Assembly: GCF_963169125.1 (NCBI RefSeq)
Contig: NC_084793.1
Coordinates: forward strand, 229,340,360-229,404,359
From: Humulus lupulus
Lineage: Eukaryota; Streptophyta; Magnoliopsida; Rosales; Cannabaceae
Direction: 5' to 3'
DNA length: 64,000 bases
A program made the position numbers and the translations under genes. Shown here one piece after another: positions 46,096-57,130 of this stretch; position 1 is the stretch's first letter; every line of letters begins with the position of its first letter. The notes below the pieces were generated by a model. It was given only the letters and a program-made list of their open reading frames with translations, made no database searches and was not told where the DNA came from.

Positions 46096-48741
46096 TTAAG
46101 AGGCATTTGGGGCCGGAGGGTCCTGAGCAGCATCCTGGTTGGTCGCGTCCTCGACAACTTCTTCTTCTTCCACACCAACGATGCTTGGAGAGGCAGGAAT
46201 CCTCAATCTTGCCTCCTCCTCGGCCAGTTGGGCGGTGCAGCGAGCCAACTCAGCAGCCCTGACTTCCTCCGAAAGATAGCTAAAGTCGGCACCCTGATTA
46301 TGTTTCCAGAAGTTGTAGAAACATCGGAGCGTCGTCCTCTTGTACTTTTCAAGATTTTTGGAGTTGTCAAGCTCCAGCTGCTTCACCTTGCCTTCAAGAG
46401 TGACAATAACCTCATCCTTGGACTTGAGTGTCTCTCCCAGATGATTGATCTCGCGAAGATGGGTTTGGTTGGAATCTCGATACTGCTGCCTCAACTTTAT
46501 TGCGACATCTTTTGCAGCTTCAGTCTCTGACAATTTGGTCACCGCAGCATCCCTTTCTCGAGCCATTGCCTCCAACTCCTTGGCGTACCTAGCCTCTGCA
46601 GCCGAAAGCTCCTCAGCCGCCTTCACTTGATGCCTCTCAGTGGCCTTTGCCTTGGCTTGCTCGATGGAAGCCTGGATACGGGTACGAGCAGTGATAGCAG
46701 ATAGCAAGGCCTGTGAACAAAGGAAAGAGTTAGAGCCTGCCGTGAAGAATAAAAGACTAAGGCTTAAAAAAGTGAAGAAGTACTCACACTGAAGATTTCA
46801 TTCAGGGCCCTGTTCAAAACTTGGTCGGCCCCCATGTTTTCAGCCTCGACCATTGCATCTCTGACATGGTCACCTTTGCCAATGCGGTCAAGGCGATCCC
46901 TGGCTGATCGAAGGGTATGACTCATGAGTTTAGCCCCGAGAGCTTCGTCACGAATAATTTCCTCTCTGGCGGGCGCAGCCGGAGGATTTGGTGGGGCAGG
47001 AGGAGTCTGCTTCTTAGTAGGAGTTGGTGGATGAGTTTGCCCCGTTGGCCCAGGAGTTTGCCCAGTTGGCGCGTCCTTGGGAAGGTCTTCTGTTCGACCC
47101 TTCTTGGCTGGAGGGCCTCGACTGGATTCGCCAGTTCTCCTCTTGGATCTCTGCTGGAGTTGGGGAACCTCCTCTTCCTCCTCGGCCTGGTACATGTCAA
47201 AGATATTGGGAGTGGCCATATCTGCATGCAAGTAAACACAGAAAACTGATAAGAATGAGAGGCAGATGGAAATACATTATATGCAACAGAAGAAAGGCAA
47301 CAAAGTGAATACCCGAGCTACAACTACTGGTCGCTACACTATTGACTCTATTAGTCATATACTCATTATCTGGCATGAAGAAGTCTGGCCCTAATTTTGG
47401 AGTATACGTAAAATTGCCTTCCCCGTCGAACAAATGACAGGGAATTGGCAAACCATTTAAAAGTAAAATAATGTTACCATTATCATCAGAGGACTCTCCC
47501 AAGTCCACAGCTGGCTCTTTGGCCTTTTGTTTCCCCTTGCCTTGGGGAGCAGAAGGCCTTTCTGCGGAAGGATTGCCCGTGGGCTCCCTAATAGTAATCC
47601 CCGTTGGCCTCCTCCTCCGAGGAGACACGGGAGGTTGCTGCTCGGGAACCCCCTCGGCAGTGGCTTCGTCCACCACGGACCCTCTAGTTTCATGGCGAGG
47701 AGCCAGGAGGCCAGACCGCCTCAATTTTTCTTCAGTCACTAGGATCTTGACGCTTTTTGTTGCGTCGGACATCCTGGCCAGAGTATTAGACCTCAACACC
47801 ATGGCTGTTGTTGGGGTCGGACGTAACCAAGGGCCTGAAAAGAAGATTACAGTTTGAGAAAAACGAAAGGAGACACCTTGAGTAAAAGTATCGACTAGTC
47901 AGAAACGGTGCTTACCTCCTCGTGCGAAGGCCAAGTTGTTGCTGGATATGTCCGGGGTAAGGAAGTACTCCTTATTATACTGCCCCACATTCGAGATATG
48001 CGTTGTGTCACTCAGGAATGTTCGATTGGTTTCCTGGTGACAAAAATGGAAGAAACCCGTTCCGTGTTGTTGCGAGTTGGACTTGAGGTCAAAGAGATAG
48101 TTGACCTCGTGGGGTGAAGGTTCTGGCCATTTCTTAAGTTTATACAGGATATAGAGTGCGGCCAACATTCTATATCCGTTTGGAGTTATTTGGAAGTGGG
48201 CGACACCAAAATAATTGGCCACCCCCACAAAAAAGGGATGAAGAGGGAGATAAGCTCCCGCCTCAATATGATATCGAGACCAGGCGCTGTTGACACCTCC
48301 GGGGAGGTTAGCCCTCTGGTCTGCGGCAGGTTGTATAATGGAAACCCCTGTGAGGGGGAATCTCCTGAAGCAGTTAGCAATCATTCGAAGAGTTACTGAA
48401 CTAGCTGGGGAAGTATACCACTCGACATCAGGCAAGTTCTGATGGCGAGGGCTGGCCCTAATTTGGATATTAGGGTCAGGAACAAGATTTTCTCGACCAC
48501 TGGTCGAGGGAGCCCTTGCCTGCGAATCAGGCCGGGCAAGAGAATTTGGGTTGTTTTCAGACTCGGGTCTTTTCTTGCCTGAAGATTTGGAACGGGCCAT
48601 TGAAGGAGAAGGATGGGGTCTGGAAGAGGATCGCGAAAAAGGGATCTCGTGGACACGGTCAGCTGGTTGATCTTCTCCCTCGAGCAGTTGGGCGAGAAGG
48701 TCGTCGTCAATAGGCCTTTCACCTCCCCACAAATCTGGCAT
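46096..48741 (-). CDS. Antisense spliced gene of element VIII: Transposase_28-like/coiled-coil protein
   Basis: Modelled exons on the minus strand are 48741-47916, 47834-47313, 47221-46788 and 46710-46096, giving 798 residues. Introns have donors GTAAGC, GTATTC and GTGAGT and CAG acceptors; phases are 1, 1, 0, as in element II. ATG at 48741 (MPDLWGG) follows an acceptor TATGCAG. Exon 1 carries the N-terminal gypsy-type domain (AGAYLPLHPFF, GVAHFQITPNGYRML, PSPHEVNYLFDLKSN). Exon 2 is basic (PRRRRP), exon 3 proline-rich and exon 4 a coiled coil with an acidic end. The last exon begins with Ala-Leu-Leu, comparable to Ala-Ser-Leu in element II. All exons are open although gag-pol is dead. Function unknown; DNA- or protein-binding is only a guess. 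Confidence 0.72.
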
Positions 48742-49353
48742 TAAAGTCTGCATACAGAAGAATGGGGAGGTGAGGATAGAAAACTTTTAAAAGCTTTTAG
48801 AATAACGCTGGTCGAGTATAAAAATTAAGTTTTTATACAACAACATTCTAACAAAAAGCTAAATCTTTCTACACGAACAATTTGAAAAATGGATCAAAGG
48901 GTGAAAGTAAAAAGTTTTTCTGAGAAAGCTTTTTCAACTCCCCTTAGGGCGAGAAAAATTTATTTTTTCAACTAGCCAAAAGATCGAATTTTCACTTCGA
49001 TTTTACGTCCTAAAAAGCATGATCCCAGATTTTAAACTAACTCGTAACCCTATTTCACCTACAAAATATTCTGTCTACAAGCGTCTCGAACCAGAAGCAG
49101 ATAAACTCAAACAGTACGCAGTCAGAAGCATGCATCACAAAAAATTAGAAGCGTGGGAACTCGAAAACTTACCAAGAAAAGTGATCGTGGAGATGGAAGA
49201 AAGATCTTCGGAGATCAAGGAGCTCTCGGACGGGGTCCTGAAAGTGCAGATGGAACGGTCTTCAGGAACGTTAAGGGCTCTGGATTTTAGGTTTTCTTGT
49301 GGAAACGATGGCGTGCGTAAAAAGAAAATAAAGGCTTCGAAGGTCTTATATAA
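48742..49353 (-). promoter_or_regulatory. Promoter and leader of the antisense gene, element VIII
   Basis: TATA-like TATATAA at 49347-49353 (minus strand), then a leader with the strong donor CACTTTTCTTG|GTAAGT (exon end 49173). The likely leader intron ends at the acceptor TATGCAG at 48748. The donor context matches element II at 3125-3141. A 122-codon plus-strand frame overlapping this region is not considered real. Confidence 0.5.
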
Positions 49354-49570
49354 GTTTGTTTCTGATAGTAAAAAGTATAATCATTAGTTTCCCTTTTTAA
49401 AAGTATGGGGAAGCGGGATGGCCGTCGAAATATTTTCTGGGGAACCGAAAGGACATGATTAGACAGAGGTAGGTTGCTTTTTCAAGAACACACGAAGGGT
49501 TCTGACACGTCAGGTGGGGTTACCGAAGAGTCGTTCGTCCAAAAGTTTATTTACTGCTCGTGATAAATAA
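49354..49570. other. Spacer before the 3' LTR, element VIII
   Basis: Non-coding stretch between the antisense-gene TATA box and the polypurine tract. It would be upstream promoter sequence for the minus-strand gene. Confidence 0.4.
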
Positions 49571-49584
49571 ACTTGGGGGGCAAA
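49571..49584 (+). promoter_or_regulatory. Polypurine tract of element VIII
   Basis: ACTTGGGGGGCAAA directly before the 3' LTR start TGTTATCC at 49585. Confidence 0.88.
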
Positions 49585-50174
49585 TGTTATCCATAAAATT
49601 AGCATTGGTGACGTGGCAAGTAATCCCTGGACACGTGGCTGACACCTAGAAACGTTCTGCTAGAGTATCGACCAGAGGACACATTAGAAGCAGTGTAAGC
49701 CTGTCTTACCCGCGACCAGTCTGGTCGATAGTTCCGTGTACAAGGCGACATTTATGGGAAGATCTTTATGAATCCCGAATTTATCTCACACAATCTCCTG
49801 AGTATCTGATTATTCAGGAAAGAATATCTGTAACAATCTTTTGTAATCCCCCTTGAGCCTATAGATAGCAAGAGATAGCTCAAGGGAGGGGACTTTTGGC
49901 TTTTGATATGTGAGAGATTATAGTGATTATCCTAAGAATACCGTATTGTTCTTGAGAAAGTGGTGAAACTCATTGAACCCTAGTTCTTTGATTACTCTTC
50001 TGGTTTTTATATCAATATCATTCTAAGTGGACGTAGGTCATTACCAGATCCTGGGGCCGAACCACTATAAAATATTGTGTCTTATTTACTTTTGTCATTA
50101 CGTTCTTCTCATCTCTTTCATTCATATCAAGCATATTTTGACTCCGTGTCAGTTGGACAAATCTTGGGTCAACA
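49585..50174 (+). repeat. 3' LTR of element VIII
   Basis: 590 bp and the same length as the 5' LTR with no indels seen. Differences are mostly transitions. Confidence 0.94.
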
Positions 50175-50179
50175 ATAAT

Positions 50180-50230
50180 AAATGAGATTACAAAGAAATT
50201 GGGTTTTAATTAAGGCATAAAACCCTAACA
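50180..50230. mobile_element. Element VII: right LTR, last part
   Basis: AAATGAGATTACAAAG to ACCCTAACA completes the LTR interrupted at 38511. Directly afterwards the host element III resumes inside its protease. Confidence 0.85.
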
Positions 50231-50457
50231 AAAGGGCTTGCAGAGTCTTGATAGATAATGGGAGCTCAATCAATATCCTTTATAAGGCCACTCTAGAAAA
50301 GATGGGACTCATGCTTCGAGATTTGAAAGCCTGTGCAACGACGTTGTATGGATTTTCAGGAGAAAGGATTGCCAGCATGGGATCCATCGTGCTCCCTGTA
50401 ACCTTGGGAGACTATCCAATCTCAGTGACTAAGATGATGGAATTTGGGAAATGAACC
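50231..50457 (+). pseudogene. pol: Protease fragment of element III
   Basis: RVLIDNGSSINILYK carries the D-N-G-S active-site motif seen also in element II. The fragment runs to VTKMMEF and then breaks. About 50 residues before it and about 80 after it are missing compared with element VIII. Confidence 0.85.
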
Positions 50458-50858
50458 AAACAAGTGCACAAACACTTGTAGTTATTCAGGAAATGAACGG
50501 ATCTGTCTTTGAAATCGAAGAAGAGATCGACCCTAGGGTTGAAGAGAGGGCCGATCTCGAACCAATGGAGGAGCTTGAAGAAGTAAAGCTTGATGATAAA
50601 GATACCATGAGGGTGGTAAAAATAGGGAAAAATCTTTCTGACAATGCAAAATAGCAATCAACTAGCTTCTTGAGAGAAAACCAGGATGTGTTTTCATGGT
50701 CACACTCGGATATGGTAGGGATCAGTTCGAGTATTATAAGCCATGCACTCAACATAGATAAGAGTTTCCCTTCGAAGCAACAAAAAATAAGGCTCCTGGA
50801 CGATGATTAGAAGAAAACCCTGAAAGAGGAGGTCGAAAGGCTAAAGGCAAATCGGTTT
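50458..50858 (+). pseudogene. pol: Pre-RT linker and RT start of element III
   Basis: Acidic linker (EIEEEIDPRVEERA, EELEEVKLDD) and the conserved run-in to RT (FLRENQDVFSWSHSDM, LKEEVERLKANR), with TAG at about 50652 and 50808. It ends where the copia fragment is joined. Confidence 0.82.
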
Positions 50859-51716
50859 TCCTCTTGAGTTGCGTTCACCTTAGGTCCTTGTTGGTCTTTT
50901 CTATGACTACACTCTCTAGCATAGTGACCCTTTTCCCCACACACAAAGCAATGACCTTTCTTGCCCTTAAACTTGTTTGGGTTGGTTTTTGGACCCAAAG
51001 GTTTCTCATTACACTTTTTCCCTCTGTTTTTGGGATGTTTTGGTTGTGACACCGCATTTGCTTTGGAAGTCTCTTCATTAGACCCCTCCACAAGTTTATC
51101 TCTACATATCGATTCCTCTTTGATTCGAATATGTTTTTGGATTTCCTCCAAAGAATAATCCTCATTTTTATGAAGGATTCTTTTCCTATAGCGCTTCCAA
51201 GTTGGTGGTAATTTAGCCACTATATCACCTACTTGAAAGGCCTCGGTAAGCTCAATCTTTAGCACTTTCAATTTGTTAACAATAATTTGCAATTCATGTA
51301 TTTGAGGAAGCATGGGTTTAATACCAAAAAAATTGAAATCAAAATATTGCGATATCAAAAACTTTTTGGTACCTTCCTCTTTCGCCTTGAATTTTGTTTC
51401 AAGTGAATCCCATATCTCCTTTGCTGATTTGGTCTCGGTGTAGAGGTCATAGAGCCTATCGGAAAGGGCATTGAGGATATGAGCCCTACAAAGGAGATTG
51501 TCCTCCTCCCTCTTCCTTCTTTTCTCCACCACCTCGGGAGTGTCTTTGTCGGATGGTGTTGGGAGAGGTTCTATAGTGGATTCTAGAATGTATGCAATTT
51601 TGAGAGTGGTTAAAAGAAACCTCACCTTGTCTTGTCATCTAATGAAATTGGACCCATCAAACCTATCTAATCTCACTAGGTCTTGATTCATAATCTTGAT
51701 GGTCTCACCTTCCATT
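50859..51716 (-). pseudogene. gag: Copia gag of element IX
   Basis: ATG at 51716 (MEGETIKIMNQDL) begins a UBN2-type copia gag. One in-frame TGA near 51637 replaces an expected tryptophan in FDGSNFIRW. The capsid part includes NALSDRLYDLY, AKEIWDSLETKF and LPPTWKRYRKRI, and the zinc knuckle is CFVCGEKGHYAREC. It is cut at about 50859, losing all of pol. Confidence 0.88.
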
Positions 51717-51742
51717 GAAACAAACAAGGGTAAGCTTTTGAA

Positions 51743-52925
51743 TGTTAGGAAAAATTATTTTGCCTCAATGGAAATTGATAATTATATTACAACTCTAGAC
51801 AATATATTACAAATAAATATAAATTGATTGAATAAGGTTACAACTCTATAACTGAAAATACAAATAAACTAAAGAACAAGAAGAAGAGAATAATAATAGA
51901 ATAGTGAAAAATACAACTCAAAGCAAAATATTACAAGTAAAGTAAAAGTGTTTGAAATAAAGGAAAGAAGATTACAACTGAAAACAAGAAATACAAGTAA
52001 ACAAAAGAGAAGAATATGGGGATGAAGATAAATAGAATAGAAAGAAAGAACAAACAAACTAAATAGAAACAACTCTCACTCACACTACCAAAGTGAAGAG
52101 TGTTGGGGATCACCAACTTGAACAAAGTTTGAAACCTTTGTCCAAAAGCTTATTTCCCCCTAACTCAAGCACTAAGGGATCTCTCACAGATTATAGGAAA
52201 TGATTTATGGAATTATCAAGCCTCAAGGTGTTTCTAGCCAAGTGCTCTAATGGATAGAAATGTTGCGTCTTACAAGTGAACATTAGGCTCCTATTTATAG
52301 AGTTTTGAGACACCTGAATTTCAAATTCCACCAACCCCCATGGTTGTTACCAATGATTAATTGGATGTTTTATGGAATTAAAATAGAGATTTGGGAGTTA
52401 CTTGGCTGTTGGAAACGTTCAAAATTGGATAAAAACCGAAGTTGGAAAATGCTGCGAGCTTCTTGGGCTGCAGCCTGACAAACAGGCGCCGCAACCCTCA
52501 GTGTAAATATGCTACTTGGGTTGCGGCACCTGTTTCAAGCGCCGCGACCCTTAGTCATTTTCCAGCAACCAATTTTCCAATTTTCCAAAACATTCCAAAT
52601 TTATTCCTACTTGATTTTGTAACTTCCATACACAATATGGGAGTTAAAATCACATCTCTATTAGCCATTTCTCATATGGCTTTAAGAAATTCATCTCAAT
52701 ATTGTGTAACAACAAATCTACACAATAATGGGTGATATTTGGAAGTTACAAATTTGTAACACCAAATATGTTACATATTTGGATATATCTCATATATCTA
52801 AATATTGTAACTCTCTAATATATGTTACAAAATGTGACACTCTTTGTCACATTTATTTAATTAAAAACATTATATTATAATATAATATAATATAATATTA
52901 CATTATATTATAAAATAATATAACA
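51743..52925 (-). repeat. 5' LTR of copia element IX
   Basis: 1183 bp with TG...CA ends. It contains a TATAA-repeat microsatellite (about 52867-52918), a GTGACAAAGAGTGTCAC palindrome near 52835, and a GC-rich patch with GCCGCGACC-like motifs (52465-52555). Confidence 0.75.
52867..52918. repeat. TATAA microsatellite
   Basis: Irregular tandem TATAA/TAATA repeat at the outer edge of the copia LTR. Confidence 0.8.
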
Positions 52926-53795
52926 CGAGCTTCATGGCCAATAAGGGTTTGTATTGCTACAATGTAATGCCTTTCGGGCTCAAGAACGCCGGAGCCATGT
53001 ACCAAAGACTGGTGACTAGGATGTTTGCTGAGTAGATATGGAATAACATGGAAGTTTATGTGGACGATATGTTAGTTAATTTCAAACATAACAGTAACCA
53101 TGTGGACGCTCTCGTTGAATGTTTCACTGCGCTCCAAAAATACATTATGAAACTTAACCCACATAAATGCTCATTCTGAGTATCGTCGGGAAAGTTTCTC
53201 AGATTCATAGTAAATGCTCGAGGTATAGAGGCAAATCCCAACAAGATTAAAGCGTTAATTGACATGCCCTCACCTCGAAGACATAAAGATGTTCAGAGCC
53301 TAACTGGACGAATGGTGGCCTTAAGTAGGTTTATCTCGAAATCAATAGATCGATGTCTTCCATTCTTTATTCTTTTGAGAGGGGCAAGAAGTTTGAATGG
53401 TCGGATGAGTGTGAACTCGCATTCTAGAACCTTAAGAAACACCTCGCCGAGCAACTTATCTTGTCTAAACCAATCACAGGGGAAGTCTTGTACTTATACA
53501 TTGCCACAACTGAGCATGCGATTAGCGCAGTACTTGTTCGGGAAGATAAGAAAGTACAAAAACCCATATACTATGTCAGCAAGAGGTTACTAGGGGCAGA
53601 ATTGAGATACCCATTAATGGAGAAACTGACTTTGAGCCTAATGCACGCATCTCGAAAGCTTCGACCCTATTTCCAAGCACATCCTATCCATGTGTTAACT
53701 GATCAGCCGTTAAGGCAAGTATTATCCAGGCCTGAAGCATCCAGGAGATTGTTGATATGGGCTGTTAAGCTCGGACAGTTCGAGATCACCTATCA
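52926..53795 (+). pseudogene. pol: Reverse transcriptase and first RNase H of element III
   Basis: Resumes in RT at TSFMANKGLYCYNVMPFG, with the catalytic VYVDDMLV, then DVQSLTGRMVALSRF and the RNase H start [15 protein letters not shown] and [11 protein letters not shown]. Stops at about 53034 and 53178 and a frameshift near 53390-53460 break it. It is interrupted at 53795 by solo LTR X. Confidence 0.87.
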
Positions 53796-56258
53796 TGTAA
53801 CAACCCAAAATCACTAATAAGGCTTAAGGGCCTTGATTAGTGTGCCGGGAGGGCACGGTTGGTTCATGTGTGAATTAAGTAGTTTAATGCATGATTCTGT
53901 GATAAGGATGCTTTTGTGATTATGTGATTATATGCTATAATTGTGGGGACCACATTATTATGTGGGTAAATCTGCAGCATGCGACTTGAGGCGATCCTAG
54001 GGAGCTAGTTAGCGGGAAAGTCACAACGGGACCTAATACTTGACTTGGGGCAAGTCAAGGGATATTTTTGGTTTTAGATGATTATTCGGGTTATCGGGTT
54101 ATGCAAATAAATAATTGGAGATATATTTGAGGTTAGGAAGCTTAGGTATAATTGGAGATATATTTTTGGTTTTAGATGATTATTCGGGTTATCGGGTTAT
54201 GCAAATAAAGTCACAACGGGACCTAATACTTGACTTGGGGCAAGTCAAGGGATATTTTTGGTTTTAGATGATTATTCGGGTTATCGGGTTATGCAAATAA
54301 ATAATTGGAGATATATTTGAGGTTAGGAAGCTTAGGTGGGAGTACGGGGGAATTTTACCATTTTGCCCTCGGGGACGTTTTCGGTACCTCGAGCCTCGAG
54401 ATTGACTTAATTGCTTAAGGATAGATAGACTAAACTTAGAAAGTGGTGGAAACATCAAGAACCGACCCTTCCCTCTCCCTTTTCTTCTCTCTCAAGGAAA
54501 ACTACAGAAAAACTAAGGGAATTAGATTGGAACACAGAGAATTGAATTAAAGATTTGGAGGATTAACTCAGTGGAAGCTAAAGAATCTAACTAGGAACTG
54601 AGGTAAGCATTGAATTACATTTTTGATTAATTGATTATGTAGTTTTGGGGCTGGATTCTAAGAGTTCTTAGGTTCTTAACTTCAAGGTTGAATTAAGGCA
54701 GAAAGCTTGGGTGTTAGCTCAGTAATTGCTTGGAGGATTGAGTCTTCAGTGAAGGTAAGCTCCAATTTATGATATAGTGTTTGAATTTTGAGTTTTTCTG
54801 ACTGGTTTTAGTGTTCTTGAGTGTGTGGGTTTCAGAAATTAAAATGGTGTTGTGATGAGTTTCTAGACTAGGTTTCTGCTGGCTTATTTTACTAAAATCA
54901 TGCTAGAATGTTTGTGGTAATTGGAGTATATTATTGGGATGGTTATGGGTGGTTTTGAATGAGTTTTAGGTGTTAAAAATGGTGGTTTTTCTGGGTCCGA
55001 AGGGGTCGGGCCACGACATAGTTCTTGGTGCGCCGCAGCCCTCTGAAGCAGATGGGTGCTGGAGATGAAGGGCGGGCCGCGGCATGGGGTGTGTAGGGCC
55101 GCGACCTGTGTCAGTTTCTAGTTGAGGCTGAGCCTCTGGTTGGGGCCATGCCGCGACATAGGGAGCTTGAGCCATGACCCTTAAGGAAATTTGTGTTTTT
55201 GGTTTTTTAAGCATGGGAACTTAACCTAGGGTGCTCGGGATCGATTCTACTACCGTGTTTGGTGGAATTCGATGTTCCGGAGGCTAGAGCTTTATCCGGA
55301 AACCTTTTTACAATTATTAATGGTATCCCTTATCTTGGTTATGACTAGGTACTAAGCTAGGGCTCCGGAAACAGATTGTGCTCAAGAGGCATCTCTCGTA
55401 ATCATTGCACTTGGAAATTAAAGGTAAGAAAACTGCACCCGGTTGTGAATTTGGAATGGGACTAGGGGTTCCCTATTTTGTATCTATGAAGGATGGTATT
55501 ATGCCATGTGAATAGTAAACAAACGGCCTAAGAGTGCTGGGGTTTACATTGGCGCACAGGGTGCGGCTCAGCCACTGGTAGCTGAGGACAACTTATTATG
55601 CACTGAGCTCGATTTAAGCGGACTGGAGTCAGTGGAGTAAACAGAGGGTGTCGACCCTGATTATAATGTGATTTGATTATTATTATTGATTGATGAATTT
55701 TTCATGCTGAATAGCTGAGTGTTGGTTTGTTGATTCTCTAGTTATGTTTATGGACTACGTGATTAATATGGTATGCTAAGTGTGTGAACATGCTTTAAGG
55801 GTTATTCAATTGTTATCATTGTTTGTTCTATAACATTATATTTTCTTGCTGGGCCTTGCCTCACGGGTGCTACATGGTGCAGGTAGAGGCAAGGGCAAGC
55901 TTGATTAGCCCTGAATTGGAGAGCTCTGAAGGTAGAATGTACATGATCAGCTGCTCGGTCGCCACGGTTGAGGAGGACACAGGATCAGGAGGACCATAAA
56001 TGTCTATTTTTCCCTTAGAGTGGCTAGTGGTTGTTTGTACTTTGGAAATTTTGTAAACTGACTTTCAAACAATGTTTCTTTTGGGACCCCTTGTTTAAAA
56101 TGTTTAATTTTATGAAATGTATCTTTTGTGACCAAAACCTTTTAACCCTAGTTCATTAATGGTTTTAGTGACACATTTTAAACCAAATGACTTTATTAGC
56201 AAGTCCTGCACCTTTATAAATACACAGTGTAGCGGTCTTGGCTATCCAGGGCGTTACA
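53796..56258 (+). mobile_element. Element X: solo chromovirus LTR
   Basis: 2463 bp, TGTAACAACCC to GGGCGTTACA, with target duplication TATCA (53791-53795 and 56259-56263). It belongs to the LTR superfamily of elements IV and V (shared start, shared CTTGCTGGGCCTTG block near the 3' end). It carries an internal 190-bp duplication (54019-54336). Confidence 0.9.
54019..54336. repeat. 190-bp partial tandem duplication in LTR X
   Basis: AGTCACAACGGGACC recurs at 54019 and 54209 (period 190), followed by the same downstream sequence including TTATTCGGGTTATCGGG. A third partial ATAATTGGAGATATATTT lies between. Confidence 0.8.
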
Positions 56259-56263
56259 TATCA

Positions 56264-57130
56264 TCCTAGAAAAACGATCAAAGGATAGGCTTTGGCAAAC
56301 TTCATTGTTGAATGTGCAGGGATCTCCGACGAGGAAGTCGTAACCCCAGCCCACGAGCTGTGGAGACTTTACGTCGATGGGTCCTCTAATGAAAATGGGT
56401 CGGGGTAGGAATCATTTTGATCACCTCGACGAGAAATCGCTTCCATTCATTGTTAAGGTTTGGCTTTGAGGCATAGAATAATGAGGCTGAGTACGAGGCG
56501 TGTTAGCAGGTCTTCGGATAGCCTCCGAGCTCAAAGCAAAGGCCATCCACTGCTACAGTGACTCTCAATTGGTCGTTAACCAAGTCCAGGTGAATATTAG
56601 CCTCATGGCATAAAAATGGCAGCCTACCTGGAGAAAGTTAAGGCAACATTTGGGGAGTTTGAGTTCTACGCTATAGAACAAGTTCCCCGGGAACAAAATT
56701 CGAATGTACATGCATTGGCCAGGCTCTCCACGACCAACGAAGCTGACACACTCAACGTGGTTCCAGTTGAATTCCTACCAGTTCTGAGCATAACTGGGCC
56801 TTAGGAAGAAGATGTAAACATGATCGACTAGCAACCCACCTGGATGACCCTGATAGTTGACTACCTCAAAACCGGAAGTCTCCCAGCAGACCGGAATGAG
56901 GCTAGAAAGCTAATGTACAAAATACCAAGATACACCCTCTTGGAAGGAAAATTGTATAGAAGGGGATACTCCATGCCGCTACTTAGGTGTGTACCTCCCC
57001 CCGAGGCAAATAATATTTTAGAAGAAATCCATGAAGGATTTTGTAGAGACCACACCGAGGGGCATAGCCTGTCAAAAAAGGTGATTAGGCAAGGATATTT
57101 CTGGCCAATAGTCAAGGCAGACTCATTTGA
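56264..57130 (+). pseudogene. pol: Second RNase H and integrase start of element III
   Basis: Archaeal-type RNase H remnant: LYVDGSSNENGSG, then frameshifted sequence, IEQVPREQNSNVHALARL. The integrase run-in follows: PRYTLLEGKLYRRGYSMPLLRCV and the zinc region HEGFCRDH and CDKCQ. Several TAG codons occur. Confidence 0.85.

Larger units (their letters stand above)
38512..50174 (+). mobile_element. Element VIII: complete Tat-type retrotransposon
   Basis: 11.66 kb with two 590-bp LTRs and target duplication ATAAT (38507-38511 and 50175-50179), inserted in an LTR of element VII. Gag-pol is on the plus strand and the antisense gene on the minus strand. By eye about 10 LTR differences (about 1.7%). 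Gag-pol keeps one reading frame for 2079 codons but has five nonsense codons and a mutated integrase active site. Every exon of the antisense gene is open. Confidence 0.94.
50859..52925 (-). mobile_element. Element IX: truncated Ty1/copia fragment
   Basis: A 5' LTR (52925-51743 on the minus strand, TGTTATATTATTT to CCTAACA) and gag only. The 5' end is intact at 52925/52926. The other end stops within or just after gag at about 50859, and no target duplication is visible. About 245 bp of host RT are missing at the junction, so this looks like a deletion product rather than a clean insertion. Confidence 0.78.

Noticed and set aside
49019..49387. A 122-codon plus-strand frame
   Set aside because: It covers the leader and TATA region of the minus-strand antisense gene and shows no domain; a conserved splice donor on the other strand explains the sequence better.
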